Origin: Sulfitobacter sp.
GTDB taxonomy: Bacteria; Pseudomonadota; Alphaproteobacteria; Rhodobacterales; Rhodobacteraceae
Direction: 5' to 3'
Length of the DNA stretch: 35,110 bases
Assembly (NCBI GenBank): GCA_024636395.1
Contig: JAGXHD010000246.1
Span: 1-35,110, forward strand
The position numbers and the translations under genes were made by a program. The notes beneath the pieces are model-generated. The model ran no database searches. It had not been told where the DNA came from and saw only the letters and a program-made list of their open reading frames with translations. Positions 1 to 7,979 of this stretch are shown here, in pieces (the stretch's first letter is position 1; each line of letters opens with the position of its first letter).

Positions 1-74
1 AGATTCTCGCCGTCATAGCTTTTCTGTACGCGATCAAACTCGACAAAGGCGTCGGTGCTTTTTGTATCAGCCAA
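1..74 (-). CDS. Polyamine-type ABC transporter ATP-binding protein, N-terminus only
   Basis: Only the first 24 codons are inside the window; the gene runs leftward off the edge. I read a TTG start at 74-72 because an AGGGAG Shine-Dalgarno sequence lies 8 bases before it and no better ATG is in frame. The visible peptide begins MADTKSTDAFVEFDRVQKSY and continues DGENL. This is the usual opening of PotA-like ATPases (beta strand 'V.F..V.KSYDG' before the Walker A motif). Walker A itself is outside the window, so the family call rests on this short match and on the neighbouring polyamine genes. It would be a second polyamine-type ATPase besides the one at 3056. A terminator separates it from the upstream aminotransferase gene, so it probably has its own promoter in 75-230, where I could not pick out a convincing -35/-10 pair. 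Confidence 0.6.
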   Translation of the reverse strand, partial: MADTKSTDAFVEFDRVQKSYDGEN

Positions 75-230
75 ATTTATGGCTCCCTGTGGACTTGTTA
101 TGTTCAACACTTGCGAAATGTAAACGCATGCTGGGGTCTGTTTGCAACTCGATAAACCGACATTAGGGCATTTGGCGTCGATTCAAGGCGAATTACCTAC
201 AAAAACCTCTATTTTAGGCAAAGCGCCCGC

Positions 231-267
231 AAAAAATGCAATCCGGACGCGAATTTACGCGTCCGGA
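231..267 (-). terminator. Rho-independent terminator of the class III aminotransferase gene
   Basis: A perfect 10-base inverted repeat, TCCGGACGCG (242-251) and CGCGTCCGGA (258-267), encloses a 6-base loop. Read on the minus strand, the hairpin is followed within about four bases by a run of six T (231-236 on the plus strand are A). It lies 10 bases after the aminotransferase stop codon, the expected place for its intrinsic terminator. Confidence 0.85.
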
Positions 268-276
268 ATGGTTTGA

Positions 277-1674
277 TCATGATTCCGCTTTGAGCATATT
301 GTCGTCTTTGAGCGCCTTGTAAGTGTCATCGAGCGCCAGTTTTGCGCGGGCGTGGAAAACCTCGATCTCCTCCGGTGTGATCACCAACGGTGGCGAAATG
401 ATCATGCGGTCGCCCACGTGACGCATCACCAGATTATTGGCAAAGCACCGCTCCCGGCACATGAAACCCGCCGTGCCCGTCTCCATCGCAAATTTGGCAC
501 GCGTCTCCTTGTGCGGCGTCAGCGGCAGCGATGCCATCATGCCGCTCACGTTCAGCCCGCCGACCAGCGGATGCTCGGCAAGCTTGTCCAGAACGGCGCG
601 GAACGCGGGTGCGGCCACATTGTTCACGTGGTCGAGAATATTGTCGTCCTGCATGATGCGCAGATTTTCCAGCGCCACAGCCGCACAGACGGGATGGCCG
701 GAATAGGTGTAGCCGTGATTGAACTCGATGGCATTGATCACCTCCGCGATCTCGTCACACACGATCGAGCCGCCGATGGGCACGTAGCCGGAGCTGAGCC
801 CCTTCGCGATGGTCATGATGTGCGGCTTGATCCCCATCGTGGTGGAGCCGAACCAGTTGCCCGTGCGCCCGAAGCCGCAGATCACTTCGTCGGCGATGAT
901 CAGCACATTGTACTTGTCACAGATCCGCTGGATCTCGGGCCAATAGGTGCTGGGTGGCACGATCACACCGCCGGCACCCTGCACCGGCTCCGCGATGAAC
1001 GCGGCGACATGCTCTGCGCCCAGCTCTAGAATCTTCGCTTCCAGCTCCTGCGCGCGCGCAAGGCCGAACTCTTCGGGCGTGTGGCTGCCCCCTTCCGCAT
1101 ACCAGTCGGGCTGCCCGATGTGATGTATGCCTGGGATAGGCATACCACCCTGCGCATGCATATAGGTCATCCCTCCCATGGAGCCGGAGCCCATGGACGA
1201 GCCGTGATAGCCGTTCAGCCGGCTGATGACGTGCGATTTCTCTGGATGGCCCTTCTCGGCCCAATAGACACGCACCATGCGCAGATTGGTGTCATTCGCC
1301 TCTGAGCCGGAACCCGCAAAGAAAACGTGGTTCAACCCCTCGGGCGCCAGCTTTGCCAGCTCCGCGGCCAGCGAGATCGCTGGCGTGTGCGTGGTGTTGA
1401 AAAAGGTATTGTAGAACGGCAGCTCCTTCATCTGGCGCGTTGCCGCGTTCACGAGCTCGTCACGGCCGTAGCCGAGGTTCACACACCACAGGCCCGCCAT
1501 CGCATCAAGAATTTCGTTGCCCTCGCTGTCGCGCAGGTAAATTCCCTTGCCCGACGTGATCACCCGCACGCCGCGCTCTTTCAGCTCGTCGTTCGTGGTG
1601 AACGGATGCATGTGGTGGGCGGCGTCCAGCGCCTGCAATTCTGCGGTTGGCAGATGGTGTGAAACAGTTGTCAT
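277..1674 (-). CDS. Class III PLP-dependent aminotransferase, probable putrescine/polyamine:pyruvate aminotransferase
   Basis: 465 residues, normal for the omega-aminotransferase family. The PLP signature is complete: GSGSEANDT (121-129) binds the cofactor phosphate, Asp262 in DEVICGFGRTG contacts the pyridine nitrogen, and Lys291 in IAKGLSSGYVPIGG is the Schiff-base lysine. Family members move an amino group from a diamine, beta-alanine or similar omega-amine to pyruvate. The substrate cannot be read from sequence alone. Divergent placement next to a complete polyamine ABC operon makes putrescine the best guess (SpuC-like). The start gives MTTVSHHLPTAEL and has a GGGG stretch about 9 bases upstream. 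It shares the 226-base control region 1675-1900 with the binding-protein gene and ends in a strong hairpin terminator. It is a cytoplasmic enzyme. The alternative is a beta-alanine or taurine:pyruvate aminotransferase. Confidence 0.85.
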   Translation of the reverse strand: MTTVSHHLPTAELQALDAAHHMHPFTTNDELKERGVRVITSGKGIYLRDSEGNEILDAMAGLWCVNLGYGRDELVNAATRQMKELPFYNTFFNTTHTPAISLAAELAKLAPEGLNHVFFAGSGSEANDTNLRMVRVYWAEKGHPEKSHVISRLNGYHGSSMGSGSMGGMTYMHAQGGMPIPGIHHIGQPDWYAEGGSHTPEEFGLARAQELEAKILELGAEHVAAFIAEPVQGAGGVIVPPSTYWPEIQRICDKYNVLIIADEVICGFGRTGNWFGSTTMGIKPHIMTIAKGLSSGYVPIGGSIVCDEIAEVINAIEFNHGYTYSGHPVCAAVALENLRIMQDDNILDHVNNVAAPAFRAVLDKLAEHPLVGGLNVSGMMASLPLTPHKETRAKFAMETGTAGFMCRERCFANNLVMRHVGDRMIISPPLVITPEEIEVFHARAKLALDDTYKALKDDNMLKAES

Positions 1675-1900
1675 AAAAGGCCCCTATAGGCTAAAGATTG
1701 GCTGACCTTAAAATATGATCAAATTCCTGCGCGGTCAATCAGACAGCCGCACCATTCCCCCATCTGGGCGATCAATTTTTGCGCAGAAATCGCGCGGAAC
1801 GGGTCCCGGTGATATGAATCGCCTTGGCAAGGCGCGCAAAATTTGGTCACCCTTACTGCAATGCCGGAGAAAACCGGCTGTCACTTGTGGGAGCTTCATA
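1675..1900. promoter_or_regulatory. Divergent control region between the aminotransferase and the polyamine transport operon
   Basis: 226 bases without a credible gene. It must hold promoters for both directions. Two symmetrical elements can be seen: CGCCTTGGCAAGGCG at 1820-1834, a 15-base palindrome that could be an operator or a hairpin, and a small leader hairpin GCCGG/CCGGC (1863-1867 and 1874-1878) just upstream of the binding-protein Shine-Dalgarno. The frame of the binding protein stays open back to 1715. I reject the longer start because it would bury a clear signal peptide behind about 62 residues. No regulator gene is adjacent. Confidence 0.45.
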
Positions 1901-2986
1901 ATGTTTAAAACACTTTTTGCCAGTACGGCGGCTGCAGCGCTGATGACGGGCGCCGCGTTGGCCAACGAAGTTCGGGTCTACAACTGGTCCGATTACATCG
2001 ACGAGTCGCTGCTGGCCAAATTCGAGGAAGAAACCGGCATAGACCTCATCTATGACGTGTTCGACAGCAACGAAGTGCTGGAGACTAAAATGCTCGCGGG
2101 TGGTTCGGGGTATGACGTGGTTGTACCCTCCGGCACGTTCCTCCAGCGCCAGATCACCGCAGGCGCGTTCCAGAAGCTCGATACGTCCAAACTGCCCAAC
2201 ATCGAGAACATGTGGGACGTCGTGGAGAGCCGGACAGAGCAGTATGACCCCGACAACGCCTACTCGATCAACTACATGTGGGGCACCACGGGGATTGGCG
2301 CGAATGTGGGCAAAGTGCGCGAAATTCTCGGTGAGGATGCACCGATCGACTCGCTGGAACTGGTCCTCAACCCCGACAACATGTCCAAGCTGGCCGATTG
2401 CGGCGTGCACTTCCTCGATGCCCCCGCAGAGATGATGCCGATGGCGCTGAAATACATCGGCGAGGATCCTGACAGCAAAGACCCCGAAGTGCTCGCAAAG
2501 GGCGAAGAGGTCATGATGCAGATCCGCCCCTATATCCAGAAGTTCCACAGCTCTGAATATATCAACGCGCTTGCCAACGGCGATATCTGCGTCGCGGTCG
2601 GCTGGTCAGGTGATATCCTTCAGGCGCGGGACCGTGCGGCCGAAGCCGATAACGGGGTAGAGATCGCCTATCATGCACCCAAAGAAGGTGCGCAGATGTG
2701 GTTTGACCAGATGGCCATTCCCGTCGACGCGCCAAACGTCGAGAACGCGCACATCTTCCTGAACTTCATTATGGATGCGCAAAATATGGCGGCGGCGTCA
2801 AACTATGTCTATTACGCCAACGGCAACAAGGCATCGCAGGAGTATCTTGTAGAGGACGTGATCGGTGATCCGGCCATCTATCCCGACGAGGCGACGCTGA
2901 ACAATCTGTTCACCACCACGCCCTACGAGCCAAAAGTGCAGCGCGTCGTGACGCGCAGCTGGACCAAGATCAAATCCGGTACCTAA
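1901..2986 (+). CDS. Periplasmic polyamine-binding protein of an ABC transporter (PotF/PotD family)
   Basis: 361 residues. The ATG at 1901 follows GGGAG by a few bases and gives a textbook Sec signal peptide, MFKTLFASTAAAALMTGAALA, with cleavage before NEVRVYNW. The mature N-terminus 'VRVYNWSDYIDESLLAKFEEETGI' style, followed by 'DVFDSNEVLETKMLAGGSGYDVVVPS', is characteristic of spermidine/putrescine-binding proteins of the extracellular binding protein family 1. The conserved 'VGWSGD' segment is also present. It captures polyamine in the periplasm and delivers it to the two permeases encoded downstream. It is the first gene of a five-gene operon with the genes at 3056, 4284, 5156 and 5971. 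A strong hairpin right after its stop probably lifts its transcript level above the rest. Putrescine versus spermidine cannot be decided by eye. Confidence 0.9.
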   Translation: MFKTLFASTAAAALMTGAALANEVRVYNWSDYIDESLLAKFEEETGIDLIYDVFDSNEVLETKMLAGGSGYDVVVPSGTFLQRQITAGAFQKLDTSKLPNIENMWDVVESRTEQYDPDNAYSINYMWGTTGIGANVGKVREILGEDAPIDSLELVLNPDNMSKLADCGVHFLDAPAEMMPMALKYIGEDPDSKDPEVLAKGEEVMMQIRPYIQKFHSSEYINALANGDICVAVGWSGDILQARDRAAEADNGVEIAYHAPKEGAQMWFDQMAIPVDAPNVENAHIFLNFIMDAQNMAAASNYVYYANGNKASQEYLVEDVIGDPAIYPDEATLNNLFTTTPYEPKVQRVVTRSWTKIKSGT

Positions 2987-3002
2987 AACGCGGTGATCGA
3001 AA

Positions 3003-3026
3003 GGACAGGGCCGCATGGCCCTGTCC
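3003..3026 (+). promoter_or_regulatory. Intercistronic hairpin after the polyamine-binding-protein gene
   Basis: A perfect 10-base stem, GGACAGGGCC (3003-3012) and GGCCCTGTCC (3017-3026), with loop GCAT. It lies 16 bases after the binding-protein stop and 30 bases before the ATPase start. No run of T follows, so it is not a full intrinsic terminator. In many ABC operons such a hairpin protects the 3' end of the binding-protein message from exonucleases, or gives partial termination. That role is inferred here. Confidence 0.7.
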
Positions 3027-3055
3027 CATCTGCCTTCATTTAACGGGGTGATCTT

Positions 3056-4204
3056 GTGGCGAAACCAAAACCGGATACCTGGGACAATCAGTTTGCTCCC
3101 TGGGACAACCCGAACGAAAAGCCGCTGATCCGGTTCAAGGACGTGACCAAACGGTTCGGTGATTTCGTCGCGATCGACAGTCTGAGCCAGGACATCTACG
3201 AGAAAGAATTCTTTGCGCTGCTCGGCCCGTCCGGCTGCGGTAAAACCACGATGATGCGCATGCTCGCAGGCTTCGAGAACGTTTCGAGTGGCTCCATCGA
3301 GCTTGCCGGTCAGGACATTGCAAATGTGCCGCCCAACAAGCGCGCCGTGAATATGATGTTCCAGTCCTACGCGTTGTTTCCGCATCTGAGCGTTTACGAA
3401 AATATCGCCTTCGGCTTGCGCCGCGACAAATTCCCGAAAGACAAACTCGACGCCCGCGTGGCCGAAATGCTCAAGCTGACGCGGCTGGAGAAATTCGGGC
3501 GCCGTAAGCCGCACCAGATTTCGGGTGGCCAGCGCCAGCGTGTGGCGCTCGCCCGCAGCCTTGCCAAAGGGCCCAAGCTGCTGCTTCTAGACGAGCCTCT
3601 GGGCGCGCTCGACAAGAAGCTGCGACAGGAGACCCAGTTCGAGCTAATGGACATTCAGGAAACCACCGGCACCACCTTCGTGATCGTCACCCACGATCAG
3701 GAAGAAGCGATGACCGTCGCCAGCCGCGTGGCCGTGATGGACGAAGGGCGCATTATTCAGGTCGCCACTCCCGGTGGCATCTACGAGGCGCCCAATTCCG
3801 TCTACGTTGCCGATTTCATCGGCGATGTAAACATCATCAAAGGCACCGCAAAACCGGCGGGCCCTGATCAGTATTTCGTCGACTGGGGCGTCAATCAGGC
3901 GCCTATTCTGGCCACCTCCGACCGGCCGTTCACGGACGGGCAGGAATGCCATCTCGCCATTCGCCCCGAGAAAATCTCCATCACCAAGGCAAAGCCCGAT
4001 GAGGCGGAGAACGCGGTGCAGGGCAAGGTCCTCGACATTGCCTATCTTGGAAACCTCAGCACATACCATGTTGAGCTTCCGGGCGGACAGATCATCAAGG
4101 CACAAACCGCCAACACCCGCCGCCTTTCGCGCCGGGACATTACTTGGGAAGATCCCGTCTGGATCCGCTGGAACGCCACGGCCGGCGTGTTGCTGGAGCG
4201 CTGA
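3056..4204 (+). CDS. Polyamine ABC transporter ATP-binding protein (PotA/PotG family)
   Basis: 382 residues from a GTG start at 3056, preceded by GGGG. All ATPase motifs are in place: Walker A GPSGCGKTT (57-65), Q-loop MFQSYALFPH (101-110), signature SGGQRQR (156-162), Walker B LLLLDEP (175-181) and switch His213 in VTHDQEEA. The rest, from about residue 245, is a TOBE-type regulatory domain as in PotA and MalK-like ATPases. The protein is a cytoplasmic homodimer that powers uptake through the two permeases encoded immediately downstream. A 30-residue extension before the first beta strand (MAKPKPDTWDNQFAPWDNPN) is typical of the alphaproteobacterial members. Confidence 0.92.
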   Translation: MAKPKPDTWDNQFAPWDNPNEKPLIRFKDVTKRFGDFVAIDSLSQDIYEKEFFALLGPSGCGKTTMMRMLAGFENVSSGSIELAGQDIANVPPNKRAVNMMFQSYALFPHLSVYENIAFGLRRDKFPKDKLDARVAEMLKLTRLEKFGRRKPHQISGGQRQRVALARSLAKGPKLLLLDEPLGALDKKLRQETQFELMDIQETTGTTFVIVTHDQEEAMTVASRVAVMDEGRIIQVATPGGIYEAPNSVYVADFIGDVNIIKGTAKPAGPDQYFVDWGVNQAPILATSDRPFTDGQECHLAIRPEKISITKAKPDEAENAVQGKVLDIAYLGNLSTYHVELPGGQIIKAQTANTRRLSRRDITWEDPVWIRWNATAGVLLER

Positions 4205-4206
4205 CG

Positions 4207-4284
4207 GTGGTTATCAGTAGATTATTCAAAAACACGAACGTTTCGCTCGAGAAACATCGGGCATTCTTTCAGGCCCCCCTCTGA
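4207..4284 (+). CDS. Possible 25-codon coupling ORF before the first permease gene
   Basis: A GTG two bases after the ATPase stop codon opens a 25-codon frame that ends in TGA at 4282-4284. That TGA overlaps the ATG of the permease gene (TGATG). The permease ATG has no recognisable Shine-Dalgarno: the stretch before it is C-rich. A ribosome finishing this short frame could therefore reinitiate on the permease. I recognise no protein family in it. It could equally be untranslated spacer, or the true permease start could be elsewhere. Confidence 0.25.
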   Translation: MVISRLFKNTNVSLEKHRAFFQAPL

Positions 4285-5159
4285 TGCGCCGCTTCGCCCT
4301 CATCGCACTGCCCTATACGTGGCTGCTGGCGCTCTTTCTCGTGCCCTTCCTGATCGTTTTCAAGATTTCCCTCTCGGACATCGCCCTCGCAATCCCGCCC
4401 TATACGCCCACGATCAAGGATGGTTTCAGCGCGCTGATCCGCGGCCTCGATTTCGAGAACTTCATCTTTCTGACCACCGATGATCTCTACTACAAAGCCT
4501 ATATCAGCAGCCTGCAGATCGCTTTGATCTCGACGTCTCTGACGCTGCTTGTCGGCTATCCGATGGCCTATGGGATGGCCCGCGCGCCGGCCGAATGGCG
4601 CGCCACGCTAATGATGCTGGTGATCCTGCCGTTCTGGACCTCGTTTTTGATCCGCGTCTATGCGTGGATTGGCATCCTGAGCAACGAAGGGTTCCTCAAC
4701 CAGTTTTTGCTGTGGACCGGCCTGATCTCTACGCCGCTGACGATCCTAAACACCAATACCGCCGTCTACATCGGTATCGTCTACACCTATCTGCCGTTCA
4801 TGATCCTGCCGATCTATGCCGCGCTGGACCGGCTGGATGACAGCCTCATTGAGGCCGCAGAAGATCTCGGTTGCTCGCGCCTCTCCGCCTTCTGGCTGGT
4901 GACAGTGCCGCTCTCGAAAAACGGGATCATAGCGGGCTGCTTTCTTGTGTTCATCCCCGCGCTGGGTGAATTTGTGATCCCCTCGCTGCTCGGCGGATCT
5001 GGCACGCTGATGATCGGTAAAGTGCTCTTTGAAGAATTCTTCAACAATCGCGATTGGCCGGTGGCCAGCGCCGTGGCCGTGATCCTGCTGCTGATCCTGA
5101 TCGTGCCCATCGTGCTCTTCCAGCGCAATCAGCAAAAGCAGGCGGAGGCGGACACATGA
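4284..5159 (+). CDS. Polyamine ABC transporter permease (PotB/PotH family)
   Basis: 291 residues with about six membrane segments; the first is IALPYTWLLALFLVPFLIVF (residues 7-26). The 'LPYxWLLxLFLVPFxIVxKISLSD' opening is the hallmark of PotB/PotH. The cytoplasmic EAA loop that docks on the ATPase is EAAEDLGCSRLSAF near residue 190. It forms the transmembrane channel as a heterodimer with the permease at 5156. No good ribosome-binding site precedes the ATG, so translation probably depends on coupling from upstream. The stop TGA overlaps the next start as ATGA. Confidence 0.92.
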   Translation: MRRFALIALPYTWLLALFLVPFLIVFKISLSDIALAIPPYTPTIKDGFSALIRGLDFENFIFLTTDDLYYKAYISSLQIALISTSLTLLVGYPMAYGMARAPAEWRATLMMLVILPFWTSFLIRVYAWIGILSNEGFLNQFLLWTGLISTPLTILNTNTAVYIGIVYTYLPFMILPIYAALDRLDDSLIEAAEDLGCSRLSAFWLVTVPLSKNGIIAGCFLVFIPALGEFVIPSLLGGSGTLMIGKVLFEEFFNNRDWPVASAVAVILLLILIVPIVLFQRNQQKQAEADT

Positions 5160-5974
5160 AACGCCTGAGCACCTTCAACGTCACAAGCCTGACCTTCGGC
5201 TTTGCGTTCCTCTACCTCCCAATGCTTCTGCTCGTGATCTACAGTTTCAATTCTTCACGCCTCGTCACAGTCTGGGCAGGGTTCTCTACCCAGTGGTACG
5301 GCGAGTTGCTGCGCGACGAGGCATTCCTGAGCGCTGCATGGATCACCATTAAAGTCGCCGTGATGTCCTCTACGCTCGCCACGATCCTGGGGACCATGGC
5401 GGCCTATGTGTTGGTCAACTCCGGTAAATTCTTCGGACGCACCCTATTTTCCGGCATGATCTACGCGCCGCTTGTGATGCCCGAAGTCATAACCGGCCTG
5501 TCGCTGCTGCTGCTCTTCATCGGCATCGGGCTTGACCGCGGGATCCTCACTATCGTGCTGGCCCACACCACATTCGCGATGTGTTTCGTCTCGGTCGTGG
5601 TCTCCTCGCGCCTCGTCAGTTTCGACCGCTCGCTTGAAGAGGCCGCTCTCGATCTGGGGTGCACCCGCTTCGATGCGTTCCGCCTCGTGACGCTGCCGAT
5701 CATCGCACCTGCGGTCATTTCTGGCTGGCTTCTGGCGTTCACGCTCAGCCTCGATGATCTCGTAATCGCGTCCTTCGTCTCCGGCCCGTCCTCAACCACC
5801 CTCCCGATCAAGATCTGGAGTTCTGTGCGGCTGGGCGTCACCCCGGAGATCAACGCGCTTTCGACCCTGATGATCGGGATTGTAACCATCGGTGTGATTA
5901 CAGCATCGCTCATTTCAAAACGCAGCGCTGTGCGCGCGCAAAAGGATGCACAGGCCGCAGAGCGCTCCGCGTGA
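5156..5974 (+). CDS. Polyamine ABC transporter permease (PotC/PotI family)
   Basis: 272 residues, starting MKRLSTFNVTSLTFGFAFLY. The ATG at 5156 overlaps the previous stop (ATGA) and has GGCGGAGGCGG as ribosome-binding site. I chose it over an open frame that runs about 34 codons further upstream inside the preceding gene. There are about six membrane helices. The EAA loop reads EEAALDLGCTRFDAF, followed by the usual 'RLVTLPxIAPAVxSGWLLAFTLSLDDLVI' region of PotC/PotI. It is the partner of the permease at 4284. Its stop overlaps the start of the oxidoreductase gene (GTGA). Confidence 0.92.
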   Translation: MKRLSTFNVTSLTFGFAFLYLPMLLLVIYSFNSSRLVTVWAGFSTQWYGELLRDEAFLSAAWITIKVAVMSSTLATILGTMAAYVLVNSGKFFGRTLFSGMIYAPLVMPEVITGLSLLLLFIGIGLDRGILTIVLAHTTFAMCFVSVVVSSRLVSFDRSLEEAALDLGCTRFDAFRLVTLPIIAPAVISGWLLAFTLSLDDLVIASFVSGPSSTTLPIKIWSSVRLGVTPEINALSTLMIGIVTIGVITASLISKRSAVRAQKDAQAAERSA

Positions 5975-7299
5975 AACGCTTGTTCGGCGCCTATGCCTAT
6001 GGTGAGGGTCCGCGCGAGGGCTGCTGGTGGGATGCCACGGCGGACATTCCCGCATATCCTCCCTGCGCTGACAGTGCGCGCACGGATGTCGCGATCATAG
6101 GCGCGGGGTTTACCGGGCTGTCCGCCGCCCTGCATCTCGCGCGTGCGGGGGTGTCCGTGACCGTGTTCGAGGCGGAACGAGTCGGCTGGGGTGCTTCGGG
6201 GCGCAACGGCGGGTTTTGTTGCCTGGGTGGCGGCATGCTGGGCGATGCGGCGCTCGATAGCCGCTTTGGCGCGGGCGGGCGAATCGCGTTCAGGCGCAGC
6301 GAACTGGCTGCGATAGGGCTTGTTGAGCGTATCATCGGCGAAGCAGAACTGGACGTCGATCGCCATTCCGATGGCGAGACGATCCTCGCGCACCGCCCCA
6401 AAGACTGCGCTGCATTGATGGCGGAGGCCGCCCGGCTTGCGGAAAACTATGGCGTCAGCCACCAGATGCACAGCACAGCCGACCTCGCGGACCATGGCAT
6501 GGCGGGTCCGTTCCACGGAGCGCTGACGATCAATGCAGGGTTTGCGCTTAACCCGCGCAAATATCTGCGTGGGCTTGCCGCAGCCGCCACCGCATCAGGC
6601 GCGCGGCTGCACGAGGGCAGCGCCGTGACAAGTCTCGAGAAGGGCAAGGACGGCTGGTGCCTGCAAACAAGCGGCCACTTGGTGCAGGCCGATCAGGTGA
6701 TCGTGGCGAGCAATGGATATTCCTCGGAGGATCTCCCCGACTGGCTGGCAGCGCGGTATCTCCCGAGCCAGTCGAACGTCATCGTGACCCGTCCCTTGAT
6801 GCCATCCGAGCTTGAAGCCGCAGGATGGACGAGCCGTCAGATGGCGTATGATACGCGCAATCTACTGCATTATTTCCGGCTGATGCCGGACAACAGGTTC
6901 CTTTTCGGGATGCGCGGGGGCGTGTTTACCGGCGCACGGGCTGAAGAGCGCGCAAGGGCGCGGATCCGCGCTGATTTCGATGCGATGTTCCCCGCATGGC
7001 GGGGAGTTGAAACCACGCACAGCTGGTCAGGGATGGTGTGTCTCGCGCGCGACAGGCTTCCCTTCGTCGGCGCGGTGCCTGCACAGGAAGGCCTTTGGGT
7101 TGGCCTGTGCTACCATGGCAACGGCGTTGCCATGGGCAGCTACGGCGGCGCGCTTCTCGCGGAGCTCGTGCAGGGGCGCGTACCCGATATGCCCTATCCC
7201 AACGCTCTACGTGCGCCGCTGCGGCGATTTGAGTTGGGCCGTTGGCGCCGGGCAGTGATGCCTTTTGCTTACGGCGCCTTCATGCTGGCAGACCGCTAG
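5971..7299 (+). CDS. FAD-dependent oxidoreductase of the DAO family, gamma-glutamylputrescine-oxidase-like
   Basis: 442 residues from a GTG at 5971 that overlaps the preceding stop (GTGA), so it is translationally coupled to the polyamine permeases. The dinucleotide-binding fold is at residues 39-70: GAGFTGLSAALHLARAG (44-60), then the acidic residue in VFEAERVGWGASGRNGG. The C-terminal part carries the usual DAO-domain segments ('WSGMVCLARDRLPFVGAV', 'GLCYHGNGVAMGSYGG'). Members deaminate amines or N-methylated amino acids with FAD and oxygen. Its place as last gene of a polyamine-uptake operon suggests PuuB-like oxidation of gamma-glutamylputrescine or a related polyamine. No gamma-glutamylputrescine synthetase (PuuA) gene is in the window, so the substrate remains open. 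Its stop codon overlaps the convergent flgD stop (CTAG). Confidence 0.82.
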   Translation: MKRLFGAYAYGEGPREGCWWDATADIPAYPPCADSARTDVAIIGAGFTGLSAALHLARAGVSVTVFEAERVGWGASGRNGGFCCLGGGMLGDAALDSRFGAGGRIAFRRSELAAIGLVERIIGEAELDVDRHSDGETILAHRPKDCAALMAEAARLAENYGVSHQMHSTADLADHGMAGPFHGALTINAGFALNPRKYLRGLAAAATASGARLHEGSAVTSLEKGKDGWCLQTSGHLVQADQVIVASNGYSSEDLPDWLAARYLPSQSNVIVTRPLMPSELEAAGWTSRQMAYDTRNLLHYFRLMPDNRFLFGMRGGVFTGARAEERARARIRADFDAMFPAWRGVETTHSWSGMVCLARDRLPFVGAVPAQEGLWVGLCYHGNGVAMGSYGGALLAELVQGRVPDMPYPNALRAPLRRFELGRWRRAVMPFAYGAFMLADR

Positions 7300-7970
7300 C
7301 TGCCCGCGCGCAACGCCGTGATCTCATGCGCCGCAACGGCGGTACCGCCCTCGAAAATGACTTGGGCTTCATTGCCGATGTTTTGCACTTCGACGATGCG
7401 CGCGTAGGTATCCGCCCGTGATGAGGGCAGGGCAATTCCGTTCACACCGGTTGCCTCAATCTCGAATCGGTAGAGCCCTGGTGTGACAGCCTGGCCGTTT
7501 TGCTGGACGCCCGCCCAGAGCACCGGATCGGAGGAGACAGAAAGCGCGCCGCGGTCCACCTCACGCCCCTGCGAATCATAGACGACAAGCTCCATCGCTT
7601 GCGCCCCGACGGGCGGCGTGGGCAGGACCGTAATGGGCGTATTGTCAAAGGGGACTGCCGCGGACGTGCGCCCCTCCATCCCGATCCAGCCGGCCAGTTG
7701 TCCCATATTGCCGCTGCTGAGCTGCGTTGCCAGCGCGGTGAGCAGGTCATTCGACAGCACCTGTTGCTCGACCATCTAGAATTGGGCGAGCTGTGCGGCA
7801 TATTCCGAACTGTCTAGCGGCTCCAGCGGATCCTGATATTTGGCCTGCGTCGTGAGCATCTTGATGAACGTCTCGAAATCGGACGACAAAACGGCCTTTG
7901 CCTGTGGAGAGGAGGCCGCAGCGCCCGAAACGCTTGCTGTGGCGGAGGAAGAGAGGGTTGGGGAAATCAT
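7296..7970 (-). pseudogene. flgD: flgD, flagellar hook-capping protein, interrupted by an in-frame amber codon
   Basis: The 675-base reading frame has the right length for FlgD (about 224 residues) but is split by TAG at 7778-7776. The first part, 64 residues, ends with the FlgD signature FETFIKMLTTQAKYQDPLEP and then DSSEYAAQLAQF. Directly after the TAG, in the same frame, the protein resumes MVEQQVLSNDLLTALATQLS and continues for 159 residues with the normal hook-cap domain. In intact homologues a serine usually stands between 'QLAQF' and 'VEQQ', and a TCG-to-TAG change would explain it. The codon after the stop is ATG, so two separate pieces could be made by reinitiation. FlgD caps the growing hook, and loss normally blocks hook assembly. 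It follows fliK with only 9 bases between, and has its own GGAG site. Confidence 0.9.
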
Positions 7971-7979
7971 GAGGGCTCC

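Noticed and set aside
1715..1900. Longer start for the polyamine-binding protein
   Set aside because: The frame is open, but the added 62 residues are polar and basic and would hide a clear signal peptide. The ATG at 1901 has its own GGGAG.
5461..6516. 351-codon minus-strand open frame across the permease and oxidoreductase genes
   Set aside because: It spans two well-supported plus-strand genes, is rich in Arg/Ala/Pro and Ser, and resembles no family. It is a codon-bias shadow.
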